Notes under the pieces: model-generated
Told to the model about the DNA's origin: nothing
The model's input: only the letters and a program-made list of their open reading frames with translations
Databases searched by the model: none
Program-made: the position numbers and the translations under genes
Part shown: positions 28,307 to 36,403 of the stretch, piece after piece
Numbering within the stretch: the stretch's first letter is position 1
Layout: every line of letters begins with the position of its first letter
Source: UBA1479 sp963976055
Lineage (GTDB): Bacteria > Pseudomonadota > Alphaproteobacteria > Rhodospirillales > Casp-alpha2
Direction: 5' to 3'
Length of the DNA stretch: 64,000 nt
Assembly (NCBI GenBank): GCA_963976055.1
Contig: CAXBJB010000001.1
Coordinates: forward strand, 62,001 to 126,000

Positions 28307-28767
28307 ACGCCGCGGGGGGAGGCCGGCCCGCCGGGCAGAAATGCCTGGATCAAGGATTTCAGAAGGACCGTCATCACCGTCGAGGCGGGGATGTCGAGGA
28401 CGGTGCGGAGGGCATCGACGGGATCGATCGCGCCCGGGAGCTTTTCGATAACGTCCTGTCCGAGCGGGCGGAACGTCATGGACCAGTCGGCAAAGATGCG
28501 GGCGGTGATGGGGCCCTCGGCGAGCAACTGGACGTCCCGGTGGCGCGAATCCCGCTGGATATTGACGAATAGGGCGTCGATCTCCATCTTCGGGCCTTCC
28601 AGGTATTGCGCGAAATTGCCGCATCCATAGATCAGGATGCCGGTGATGCCGTGTTCCTGGTTTGCCCGCCGGGAGACGTCGAGCAGGTCCTGCAGGGCGT
28701 CCGGCCCCAGCGGTGAAACCGCGTGACTGAAATAAACCAGGGAATACAGATCCGGTGTCTCAGGCAT
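28303..28767 (-). CDS. Stand-alone BLUF-domain blue-light receptor
   Basis: 154 residues from the ATG at 28767 (an upstream ATG at 28785 adds six). Residues ~5-95 are a BLUF flavin domain: light-active Tyr in SLVYFSHAV, Asn in RRANQEHGITGILIYG, Gln in NFAQYLEGP, and the Trp/Met region ADWSMTF. All residues needed for the flavin hydrogen-bond switch are present. About 55 residues of helical C-terminus follow with no enzymatic output domain, so signalling is probably by protein-protein contact. It is the last gene of an apparent operon after an HtrA-like protein and AlkB. Confidence 0.9.
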   Translation of the reverse strand: MPETPDLYSLVYFSHAVSPLGPDALQDLLDVSRRANQEHGITGILIYGCGNFAQYLEGPKMEIDALFVNIQRDSRHRDVQLLAEGPITARIFADWSMTFRPLGQDVIEKLPGAIDPVDALRTVLDIPASTVMTVLLKSLIQAFLPGGPASPRGV

Positions 28768-28806
28768 GGCCATATATGATGTCAAACGACAGGCGTGCGA
28801 CCGGTC

Positions 28807-29427
28807 TCAGGGCCGTGTCGGTGCCCGGACGACGTTGCGGAACGTAAGGTTGACGCGGGGCCCGACGGCCGCTTGCGTCTTGGGCACCCGGTGTTGCCAC
28901 AAAATCTGGCATCTTTCCCCCATCACCAGGACGTCACCGCCGCCCAGGCTGATCTCGATTTTGATTTTCTTATCATTCTTGCGGCGCAGCTGAAAGCGCC
29001 GAGGCGTCCCCAGGTTGACCGACGCAATGACCGGGGCGGGCCCTAACGACGCCTCGTCGTCGGAATGCCAATCCATGCTGTCGGCGCCGTCGCGGTACAG
29101 ATTGGCGAGCACGGAATTGAAGGGGGCCTGGGCGATTTCCGCGCAGCGGTTGCGCAGGTCGGCCAACACGGGCGGCCAGGGACGGGGCTCCAGGCGGAGA
29201 CCTGAATAGGCATAGGCCGCATCGCCGTACCAGGCACTCAGGCGCGGCTGCGGAATGCGCCGGCCGTAGAGAGTCAGCTCCTCCTGCCGCCAGTCGACGG
29301 CGGCCATGACCGCTTCGAATAGGGCGTCGGCGCCGCCCAGGGCGGCGGGGTAGAGCACCGCGTCCGCCGCCTCCAGACGCACGGGCGGAAAGTTCAGGGC
29401 CAAGCCGGACATGACAAGGCCGCTCAT
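28807..29427 (-). CDS. AlkB-family Fe(II)/2-oxoglutarate dioxygenase
   Basis: 206 residues, the ALKBH2/3-like short type. Iron ligands are His and Asp in WHSDDEAS and the distal His in WQHRVPK; the 2-oxoglutarate-binding Arg lies in RVNLTFR. NSVLANLYRDG and GTPRRFQLRRK match the nucleotide-recognition lid. These enzymes reverse N-alkyl damage in DNA or RNA by oxidative demethylation. The ATG at 29427 has GAGG upstream and starts 8 bases after the HtrA-like stop, so the genes are co-transcribed. A longer open frame upstream is a shadow of that gene. Confidence 0.92.
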   Translation of the reverse strand: MSGLVMSGLALNFPPVRLEAADAVLYPAALGGADALFEAVMAAVDWRQEELTLYGRRIPQPRLSAWYGDAAYAYSGLRLEPRPWPPVLADLRNRCAEIAQAPFNSVLANLYRDGADSMDWHSDDEASLGPAPVIASVNLGTPRRFQLRRKNDKKIKIEISLGGGDVLVMGERCQILWQHRVPKTQAAVGPRVNLTFRNVVRAPTRP

Positions 29428-29435
29428 GGCGTGCC

Positions 29436-30413
29436 TCAGTGGACGTTGGGGGATTTGTAGAAATCGCCGCGCGCGCAGGACTGCACAGTGAGCGTCATCA
29501 GGTCGCCGTCGCGGTAGATGTTCAGGGGTACGTCGATCCCGGCATTGCCCAGCGACCATACGCCGCGGAAGAACTCGGCCATGCCCTCGACCGGCTTGTC
29601 GTCGACGCCGACCACCAGGTCGCCGGCCTTGAGGCCCGCGTCCTCCGCCGGGCCACCCTTCCAGGTGCCGACGATGACGACGCGGCCCATGGTCTCGGCC
29701 GTGAAGGTGCCCAGCCAGGGCCGGGGCGGGCGCCCGGTCGCCCCCGTGGTGCGCAGGGTCGGCAGGATCGCCTTCACGATGTCGATGGGCACGATCATGT
29801 TGCCCTCGGTCTCGCCGCTTTCCTCGCCCCGCACGTAAAGCGACCCGATGCCGCGAAGCCGGCCGTCCTCGCCGATCAGCGCCGCCCCGCCCCACAGGGG
29901 ATGGGCCGGCGCGGTGAAGATGGCGTCGTCCAGCAGGTATTCCCAGTATCCCGCAAATTCCTTGCGCGCCGACACGCGGGTCTGCAAGGCGTGTTTGCGC
30001 CCGCCGCAGCCGGCGACGATCACGTCGTCGCCCGGGATCAGGTCGGCGGACGACCCCAGTTCGATGGCCGGAGCGTCCAGGGGCTGCAACGCCTGGACCA
30101 GGCCGAAGCCCGTTTCCTGGTCATAACCCATGACGTGGCCTTCGGCGGCGCGGCCGTCGTTGGTGACCAGCCACACCCGCTCGGCCTCGACCACCAGATA
30201 GCCGATGGTCAGCACCAGTCCCTTGGGGTCGATGACCACGCCGTGGCCGCTGCGCTGGGTGCCCAGGGTCGTTGCGGTGAAGGCTGTTTCGGGAATTTCC
30301 GTGCGCAGGGAGACGACGCTGCGCAGCGTCTTGTCGATGTCGAAGGAAAACCGGCTATCGTCGGGCCGGTAAGGCTCGGGGATTTCAGGATATTCCTGGT
30401 GCGGTTCGTCCAT
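29436..30413 (-). CDS. HtrA/S1C-fold protein with PDZ domain, catalytic triad lost
   Basis: 325 residues from the ATG at 30413; upstream in-frame ATGs exist and the start is uncertain. The chymotrypsin-like core aligns with HtrA proteases, but the LTNxHVV His is Tyr (LTIGYLVV), the TDLALL Asp is Gly (TGFGLVQ), and the GNSGGP Ser is Trp (PLWGGAA). All three triad residues are therefore replaced. A PDZ domain follows (about residues 215-310, with KGGPAEDAGLKAGDLVVGVDD). No clear signal peptide is seen, so it may be cytoplasmic. It likely acts as a binding protein. First gene of the AlkB-BLUF group. Confidence 0.82.
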   Translation of the reverse strand: MDEPHQEYPEIPEPYRPDDSRFSFDIDKTLRSVVSLRTEIPETAFTATTLGTQRSGHGVVIDPKGLVLTIGYLVVEAERVWLVTNDGRAAEGHVMGYDQETGFGLVQALQPLDAPAIELGSSADLIPGDDVIVAGCGGRKHALQTRVSARKEFAGYWEYLLDDAIFTAPAHPLWGGAALIGEDGRLRGIGSLYVRGEESGETEGNMIVPIDIVKAILPTLRTTGATGRPPRPWLGTFTAETMGRVVIVGTWKGGPAEDAGLKAGDLVVGVDDKPVEGMAEFFRGVWSLGNAGIDVPLNIYRDGDLMTLTVQSCARGDFYKSPNVH

Positions 30414-30523
30414 GCGGGAATGGTAGAGCAGTTCGCCCGGAAAGGAAATGCGCCGGGGCGGGATTTTCGTCATTCGCGCGGGCGGGGGCATCGTCTATTG
30501 AACGATCGTGCCCCGCGGCGCTA

Positions 30524-30537
30524 GATTGTACACAATC
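30524..30537. promoter_or_regulatory. GntR-like palindromic operator before the class II aldolase gene
   Basis: GATTGT-AC-ACAATC has perfect 6-bp arms and matches the ATTGT-N2-ACAAT pattern of many FCD-type GntR operators. It lies 33 bases before the aldolase start. The regulator is not in the window. Confidence 0.4.
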
Positions 30538-30570
30538 AAACCGAGCGAACGGATTGGGAGGGTCGGCCAT

Positions 30571-31347
30571 ATGGCTCAGGTAATTCAATTGCACGAGGTT
30601 CCGAGCCTGCGCGAGAAGGTCTCGGAAGAGGAGTGGGCGCTGCGCGTCGAACTCGCTGCGGTCTATCGCCTGGTCGCCCGGTTCGGCTGGGACGACGGCA
30701 TTTTCACCCATTCGTCCGTGCGCCTGCCGGGCCGCGAGCACCACTTTCTGATCAACCCCTACGGCCATCTGTTTTCCGAGGTCTGTGCGTCGAATCTGGT
30801 GAAGATCGATCTGGACGGCAACGTGCTGGATGACAGCCCCTACGAGGTCATCAAGGCGGGCTTCGTGATCCATTCGGCGATTCACATGTCGCGCGGCGAC
30901 GCCATGTGCGTGATCCACACCCATACCAATGCGGGCATGGCCGTCTCGGCGCAGAAGGACGGATTGCTGCCCCTGAACCAGAAGTCCATGGGCTTCTATA
31001 ACCGGCTTGCCTATCACGACTATCAGGGGATCTCGAACGATACGGAGGAACGCGACAGCATCGTTCGCGACCTTGGCAATCATCATTCCATGATCCTGCG
31101 CAACCACGGCCTGCTGTGCACCGGCCGGACCATCGCCGAGGCGTTCCAGCACATCCGCTATCTCCAGCATGCCTGTGAGCTGCAGTTGATGGCCCAGGCG
31201 TCGGGGGCCGAGCTGATTATTCCGCCCAAGGAGGTCTGCGAGCACGCGGCCAGTCAGTTCGACGGCGACGGCGGCCCCCGAGGTGGCGATCAATTCGCCG
31301 CCTTCGTGCGCCTGCTCGACCGGGAAGAGCCCGACTACAAGCACTGA
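30571..31347 (+). CDS. Class II aldolase/adducin-family protein
   Basis: 258 residues. Zinc ligands of the class II aldolase fold are seen in VIHTHTNAGMA (two His) and in LRNHGLLCTGRT (third His region). Members include fuculose- and ribulose-phosphate aldolases, but many homologues of this length act on other sugars or acids, and the phosphate-binding residues cannot be confirmed by eye. RBS GGGAGGG precedes the ATG at 30571. It is a single gene followed by a hairpin with a T-run. Confidence 0.85.
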   Translation: MAQVIQLHEVPSLREKVSEEEWALRVELAAVYRLVARFGWDDGIFTHSSVRLPGREHHFLINPYGHLFSEVCASNLVKIDLDGNVLDDSPYEVIKAGFVIHSAIHMSRGDAMCVIHTHTNAGMAVSAQKDGLLPLNQKSMGFYNRLAYHDYQGISNDTEERDSIVRDLGNHHSMILRNHGLLCTGRTIAEAFQHIRYLQHACELQLMAQASGAELIIPPKEVCEHAASQFDGDGGPRGGDQFAAFVRLLDREEPDYKH

Positions 31348-31355
31348 CAAGAATC

Positions 31356-31378
31356 ACCGCCTCAGTGGTTTTCTTTTT
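31356..31378 (+). terminator. Terminator after the class II aldolase gene
   Basis: ACCGC-CTCA-GTGGT stem (one G-U) followed by TTTTCTTTTT, starting 9 bases after the stop codon. The sequence TCACCGCCTCAGTGGTTTTC here recurs with one change at 53760-53779. Confidence 0.65.
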
Positions 31379-31450
31379 CCTGACGGTCCGGATTCCGTCA
31401 ATAGGCTCAGTCGGTTCCACGAGATCGATTGATTGCCAAAATGGCGTCAT

Positions 31451-31479
31451 TTGACATCCCGGCTTCGGGCAACTATCTT
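31451..31479 (+). promoter_or_regulatory. Sigma-70-type promoter for the NAGGN osmolyte operon
   Basis: TTGACA, a 17-base spacer and TATCTT (perfect -35, 4 of 6 at -10). Transcription would start near 31486, giving a leader of about 145 bases before the first gene. Confidence 0.6.
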
Positions 31480-31504
31480 AGGTAAATCAACAACTTAATA
31501 CTGC

Positions 31505-31547
31505 AGCCATTTGACCCGGCCAAGGATGACCGGGGCGGTGGCTTTTT
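31505..31547 (+). promoter_or_regulatory. Attenuator-like hairpin with T-run in the NAGGN operon leader
   Basis: An outer stem AGCCA/TGGCT and inner stem CCCGG/CCGGG end in TTTTT, immediately after the predicted transcription start and about 85 bases before the coding start. Two more hairpins follow in the leader (GCCCAG-TG-CTGGGC around 31554, and CCCGCC/GGCGGG around 31576). This looks like a control element rather than the end of the previous gene, which has its own terminator. Confidence 0.45.
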
Positions 31548-31630
31548 GTCCGTGCCCAGTGCTGGGCGACGGGCGCCCGCCATTTCGACGGGCGGGACGC
31601 GCCAATAGAAATAAAGGAGCTGGATGCGGC

Positions 31631-33406
31631 ATGTGTGGACTTAGCGGAGAAATCAGATTCGACGACGGCTATGCGGACGCACGCGCGGTGGCGCGCATGA
31701 CCGACGCCATGGCGCCCCGAGGACCTGATGCTTCCGGCCTGTTCCAGCAAAGCCGCTGCGCCTTCGGTCACCGGCGGCTCAAGATCATCGACCTCACGGA
31801 AAAGGCGCAACAGCCTTTGGTCGACCCCGAACTGGGCCTGACCATCGCCTTCAACGGCTGCATCTACAATTACAAGGCTCTGCGCGAGGAATTGATCGCC
31901 AAGGGCTACCGGTTCTTTTCCACGGGCGACACGGAAGTGGTGCTGAAGGCTTTCGCCGCCTGGGGGCCCGATTGCGTGAAGCGCCTGAACGGCATGTTCG
32001 CCTTCGCCGTCTACGAGCGCGACTCGGGCCGGTTGACCCTGGCCCGTGACCGGCTCGGCATCAAGCCGCTGTATCTGGCGGAAAACGGTAAACGGCTGCG
32101 CTTCGCCTCGACCCTGCCCGCGCTGCTGGCGGCGGGCGACACGGACACGGACATCGATCCCGTGGGCCTGCATCATTACATGTCGTTCCACGCCGTGGTC
32201 CCGGCCCCCTATACGGTGCTGAAGGGCGTGCGCAAGCTGCCGCCCGCGACCTATGCGGTGTTCGAGGCCGACGGCACGCGGAAAGACACCACTTATTGGT
32301 CCGTCGATTTCACGCGCTCCGCCGACGACATGAAACTGTCCGCCGAGAACTGGTGCGATCTGGTCTACGACGCCCTGGCCCTGTCCATCGACCGGCGGCT
32401 GGAGGCCGATGTGGACGTCGGCGTGCTGCTGTCGGGTGGGGTTGATTCCTCGCTGATCGTCGGCATGCTGGCGCGTGCCGGAAAGACACCGTTGCGCACT
32501 TTTTCCGTCGGGTTCGAGGATGCCGGCGGCGAAGCCGGCAACGAATTCAAGTATTCCGACCTGATTGCCCAGGAATTCGGCACCGAGCACTACAAGATCC
32601 ATATCGGCGCCAAGCGCCTGATGGATCTTTTGCCGGACACCATCCGGGCCATGTCGGAACCCATGGTCAGTCATGACAGCGTGGGCTTCTTCGCCCTCAG
32701 CCAGGAAGTCTCCCAGCATGTGAAGGTGGTACAGTCGGGCCAGGGGGCGGACGAAATCTTCGGCGGTTATTCCTGGTATCCTCCCTTGATGGATTCCAAC
32801 GATCCGGTCGGCGATTACGCCCGGGTGTTCCGTGACCGTGATTTCGCAGATTACAAAAAGGCGGTGTCGCCGCAGTACCACACGGACCGCGACGAAAGCC
32901 TGGCCCTCATCGAACGGAATTTCGCCCAACCCGGGGCCGACCGAGCCGTGGACAAGGCCCTGCGCATCGATTCAACCGTCATGCTGGTCGACGACCCGGT
33001 GAAGCGGGTCGACAACATGACCATGGCCTGGGGGCTCGAAGCCCGGGTGCCGTTCCTCGATCACGAACTGGTCGAACTGGCCGGCCGCGTGCCGCCGGAA
33101 CACAAGGTGCGGGACGGCGGCAAGGGGGTGCTGAAGGACGTCGCCCGCAGGGTCGTCCCGGCCGAGGTCATCGACCGGCCCAAGGGATACTTCCCGGTGC
33201 CGGCCCTCAAGTATATCGAAGGCCCCTACCTGGACATGGTGCGCGATACCCTGGCGTCGAAGCCGGCGCGCGAGCGGGCCCTGTTCGACCGCGGCTATCT
33301 CGACATGCTGCTGGAAGCACCCGCCGATCACATCACGCCGCTCAAGGGCTCGAAGCTGTGGCAGGTGGCGCTCATGGAAACCTGGCTGCAGACCCACGGG
33401 GTCTAA
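31631..33406 (+). CDS. asnO: N-acetylglutaminylglutamine amidotransferase (asparagine-synthase-like)
   Basis: 591 residues. The N-terminal Cys (MCGLSGE) is the glutaminase nucleophile, with RGPDASG and FNGCIYNYKALR of class II amidotransferases. The ATP-pyrophosphatase domain has LLSGGVDSSLIVGML (SGGxDS loop). With the next gene it makes the dipeptide osmolyte N-acetylglutaminylglutamine amide; this enzyme adds the terminal amide. The linked acetyltransferase/ligase and M42 peptidase genes distinguish it from ordinary AsnB. The ATG at 31631 is fixed by the required Cys at position 2. Expression is probably osmotically induced through the promoter and leader upstream. Confidence 0.92.
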   Translation: MCGLSGEIRFDDGYADARAVARMTDAMAPRGPDASGLFQQSRCAFGHRRLKIIDLTEKAQQPLVDPELGLTIAFNGCIYNYKALREELIAKGYRFFSTGDTEVVLKAFAAWGPDCVKRLNGMFAFAVYERDSGRLTLARDRLGIKPLYLAENGKRLRFASTLPALLAAGDTDTDIDPVGLHHYMSFHAVVPAPYTVLKGVRKLPPATYAVFEADGTRKDTTYWSVDFTRSADDMKLSAENWCDLVYDALALSIDRRLEADVDVGVLLSGGVDSSLIVGMLARAGKTPLRTFSVGFEDAGGEAGNEFKYSDLIAQEFGTEHYKIHIGAKRLMDLLPDTIRAMSEPMVSHDSVGFFALSQEVSQHVKVVQSGQGADEIFGGYSWYPPLMDSNDPVGDYARVFRDRDFADYKKAVSPQYHTDRDESLALIERNFAQPGADRAVDKALRIDSTVMLVDDPVKRVDNMTMAWGLEARVPFLDHELVELAGRVPPEHKVRDGGKGVLKDVARRVVPAEVIDRPKGYFPVPALKYIEGPYLDMVRDTLASKPARERALFDRGYLDMLLEAPADHITPLKGSKLWQVALMETWLQTHGV

Positions 33407-33437
33407 CGGCGTGAGCCGGCGAAAGGAATACCCGGTC

Positions 33438-35168
33438 ATGGAAGATGCGCTTTCTCTGAAGCATTGGGGGCCCCCGCCCAAGAACGGCAAGGGCACGGTC
33501 GGCAAATGCGTCGCCGTGCATTGCGGCTGGGGCCGGGTGTTGTTCGGCCAGACCTTCGACAAGCCGGAACTGTTGGCCGGCCGCCTGATGGAGGAGGAGA
33601 CCGGCGAGCGCGACCTCGCCATCTACGTGCGCGACCCGCACGTTATCCTGTCCATGGCGCCGCAGACCCTGTTCATGGATCCGTCCCACAGCTTTCGCCT
33701 GAACCTGAAGGAGCTGCCGGCCGCCGCCCGAAGTACTGACAGTAATATGTTCAAAGTACGTCCGGCCGAGGCCGCCGACGAAGTGGCGGTCAACCGCATC
33801 TATACCTCGCGCGGGATGGTGTCGCTGAAGCCCGGCTATCTGGCCGAACTCGACGACCAGCATTGCGTCACGGTGCTGGTCGCGGAATCGGCCCAGGACG
33901 GCGAGGTGCTGGGCGTCGTGATGGGGATCGATCACACAATCGCCTTTGACGATCCCGAGGAAGGCTCATCCCTGTGGGCCCTGGCCGTCGATAGTCAGGC
34001 GGCGGTGCCCGCCGTGGGTATCGGTCTGGTGACTGCGCTGGCGGCCGATTTCCGGGCCGCAGGACGCGCGTTCATGGACCTGTCCGTGCTGCACGACAAC
34101 GCGGAAGCCATTCAATTGTACGAAAAGATGGGGTTCGAACGGGTTCCCGTCTACACGGTAAAGAAAAAGAACCCGATCAACGAATCACTGTTCATCGGCC
34201 CACAGCGGGTCGAGAATCTGAACATCTACGCCAAGATCATCGTCGACGAGGCTAGGCGGCGCGGCATCCACGTGGATATCGAGGACGCGGCGGCGGGCCT
34301 GTTCACCTTGACCCTGGGCGGGCGGTCCATCGCCTGCCGGGAAAGCCTGAGCGAACTGACCTCGGCGGTCGCCATGAGCCGCTGCGACGACAAGGCGCTG
34401 ACCCATCGGCTTCTGGCCAAGGCGGATTTGAAGATGCCAGGACAGGCCTCCTTGAACAGCCGCGACGACGTGCGGGCGTTTTTGGAAAAGTACGGACGCA
34501 TCGTGATCAAGCCCGCCCGGGGCGAACAGGGGCAGGGCGTGTTCGTGGATCTGTGTTCCGAGGACGAGGCGATCGCCGCCTTCGACGAAGTCCGCGACCA
34601 GGTTGACCATGTGATCGGGGAGGAGTTCGTCAGAGGCCATGATCTGCGTATCATCGTCATCGGGGACGAGGTCGCCGCCGCCGCCGTGCGCCGGCCGCCG
34701 CGCATCACCGGCGACGGAGAGCACAGCATTCAGGAACTGATTCAGCGCCTGTCGCGCCGCCGCGCCGCCGCCACGGGGGGCGAAAGCCGCATTCCCATCG
34801 ACGACGAAACGCGGCGCTGTTTGCAGGCTCAGGGCCACGGCATGAATTCGGTCCTGGCCGACGGCGTGGTGCTGGAGGTCCGCAAGACCGCCAACCTGCA
34901 CTGCGGCGGCACCATCCACGATGTAACCGATGACCTGCACCCCGTGCTGCGTGATGCGGCCTTGAAGGCGCGGCAGGTCTTGGGCATTCCCGTGGTCGGG
35001 TTCGATTTCATGGTTCCCCGCGTGGATGGGCCCGACTACCGTATTATCGAAGCCAACGAGCGCCCCGGCCTGGCCAACCACGAGCCGCAGCCGACGGCGC
35101 AGAAATTCGTCGATTTCCTGTTTCCCGAAACACGTCAGGAATTGGTGAAAAATCCCGCAAGTGGGTAA
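33438..35168 (+). CDS. ngg: N-acetylglutaminylglutamine synthetase (GNAT plus ATP-grasp fusion)
   Basis: 576 residues from the ATG at 33438 (AAAGGA 10 bases upstream; a GTG at 33411 is possible). Residues ~105-245 are a GNAT acetyltransferase (VRPAEAADEVAVNRIY, FMDLSVLHDNAEAIQLYEKMGF-type end). Residues ~290-570 are an ATP-grasp ligase of the GshB/cyanophycin-synthetase kind (VIKPARGEQGQGVF, EEFVRGHDLRIIVIGDEV, VGFDFMVP, IIEANERPGL). The fusion acetylates glutamine and joins it to a second glutamine. It lies between its two usual partner genes. Confidence 0.93.
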   Translation: MEDALSLKHWGPPPKNGKGTVGKCVAVHCGWGRVLFGQTFDKPELLAGRLMEEETGERDLAIYVRDPHVILSMAPQTLFMDPSHSFRLNLKELPAAARSTDSNMFKVRPAEAADEVAVNRIYTSRGMVSLKPGYLAELDDQHCVTVLVAESAQDGEVLGVVMGIDHTIAFDDPEEGSSLWALAVDSQAAVPAVGIGLVTALAADFRAAGRAFMDLSVLHDNAEAIQLYEKMGFERVPVYTVKKKNPINESLFIGPQRVENLNIYAKIIVDEARRRGIHVDIEDAAAGLFTLTLGGRSIACRESLSELTSAVAMSRCDDKALTHRLLAKADLKMPGQASLNSRDDVRAFLEKYGRIVIKPARGEQGQGVFVDLCSEDEAIAAFDEVRDQVDHVIGEEFVRGHDLRIIVIGDEVAAAAVRRPPRITGDGEHSIQELIQRLSRRRAAATGGESRIPIDDETRRCLQAQGHGMNSVLADGVVLEVRKTANLHCGGTIHDVTDDLHPVLRDAALKARQVLGIPVVGFDFMVPRVDGPDYRIIEANERPGLANHEPQPTAQKFVDFLFPETRQELVKNPASG

Positions 35169-35179
35169 GGAGTTAACGC

Positions 35180-36319
35180 GTGAAGTACGAACTTTTCATA
35201 GACCGCGACTACATGGTCGAAACCCTGGCCAAGCTTCTGGCCACGCCCAGCCCGACCGGCATGACGGACGAGATCGTCGGCCTGGTCTGCGAGGAGCTGA
35301 AGGAACTCGACATTCCCTTCGAGCTGACCCGCCGGGGCGCCATCCGCGCCGACCTGAAGGGCGAGGAAGCCTCGCCCGACCGCGCCATCGCGGCCCATCT
35401 CGACACCCTGGGCGCCATGGTCAAGGGCTTCCGCCTGGGTGGGCGGCTCGAAGTCGTGCCGATCGGCCATTGGTCGTCGCGCTTTGCCGAGGGCGCGCGC
35501 TGCACCGTGCATTCCGACGGCGGGCGGACTTTCCGCGGCACCATCCTGCCGGCCAAGGCGTCGGGCCATACCTATAACGAGGCCATCGACACCCAGCCCA
35601 CGGAATGGTCCGAGGTCGAATTGCGCCTGGACGAGCGGGTCGGCTACGAGCACGAGGTCCGCGCGTTGGGCATCAACGTGGGCGACACCATTTCCATCGA
35701 TCCGATGACGGAATTCCTGCCCAACGGCTTCGTGTTTTCGCGCCACCTGGACGACAAGGCCGGGGTTGCGGCGCTTTTGACGGCGGCGCGGGCGGTCCGG
35801 CGCGCGGGCACGGTCCTGCCCATCGACTGCCATCTTCTGTTCACCATCACGGAAGAGGTCGGCGTGGGTGCGTCCGCCGTGCTGCACGGCGACGTGGCCG
35901 AACTGGTGTCCATCGACAACGGCACCATCGCGCCGGGCCAGCATACCTCGGAATACGGCGTGACCATCGCCATGCAGGATTCCTCGGGACCTTTCGACTG
36001 GCACCTGTCGCGTTCGCTCATCGACATGTGCGTGGGGCATGGGATCGAGCATTCCCGTGACGTATTCCGCTTCTACCGCTCCGACGCGGCGGCGGCGCTG
36101 GAGGCCGGCAACGACATCCGCACGGCGCTGCTGTGCTTCGCGCTGGACGCGTCGCACGGGTATGAGCGCACGCATCTTGATTCGGTCATGGCGCTGACAC
36201 GGCTCTTGACCCTCTACATGCAGTCCAAGCCCATGTTCCTGCGTGACAAGGATGCCCTGGGTCCGCTCGGCGATCTGCCGGCGACGGAACGCGACAAGCC
36301 CGCCAAGGCGGCCGAGTAG
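35180..36319 (+). CDS. M42-family peptidase of the NAGGN osmolyte system
   Basis: 379 residues with a GTG start preceded by TAAGGAG. The M42 aminopeptidase metal motifs are visible: AAHLDTLG (His, Asp), FSRHLDDKAGVAAL (bridging Asp), ITEEVGVGAS (Glu pair), and a late GYERTH His. It is the third member of the conserved trio and probably degrades or recycles the osmolyte when external salt falls; this role is inferred from conserved linkage. It starts 11 bases after ngg, so it belongs to the same transcript. Confidence 0.9.
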   Translation: MKYELFIDRDYMVETLAKLLATPSPTGMTDEIVGLVCEELKELDIPFELTRRGAIRADLKGEEASPDRAIAAHLDTLGAMVKGFRLGGRLEVVPIGHWSSRFAEGARCTVHSDGGRTFRGTILPAKASGHTYNEAIDTQPTEWSEVELRLDERVGYEHEVRALGINVGDTISIDPMTEFLPNGFVFSRHLDDKAGVAALLTAARAVRRAGTVLPIDCHLLFTITEEVGVGASAVLHGDVAELVSIDNGTIAPGQHTSEYGVTIAMQDSSGPFDWHLSRSLIDMCVGHGIEHSRDVFRFYRSDAAAALEAGNDIRTALLCFALDASHGYERTHLDSVMALTRLLTLYMQSKPMFLRDKDALGPLGDLPATERDKPAKAAE

Positions 36320-36369
36320 GGGCTTGCCGGGGTGGCCTGCCTGGGCGAGACTGGCCCTTGAACATCTCT

Positions 36370-36383
36370 GGAATTCGAATTCC
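36370..36383. promoter_or_regulatory. Perfect 14-bp palindrome before the gamma-glutamyltransferase gene
   Basis: GGAATTCGAATTCC is identical to its reverse complement and lies 20 bases upstream of the ATG at 36404. A chance perfect 14-mer at this site is unlikely, so I read it as an operator. The cognate protein is unknown. Confidence 0.45.
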
Positions 36384-36403
36384 TAAAAAGGGGCGGGGGA
36401 AAC

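Noticed and set aside
34133..34152. GGTTCGAAC stretch similar to a tRNA T-loop
   Set aside because: It lies inside the ngg coding sequence, and no acceptor stem or other arms can be drawn around it.
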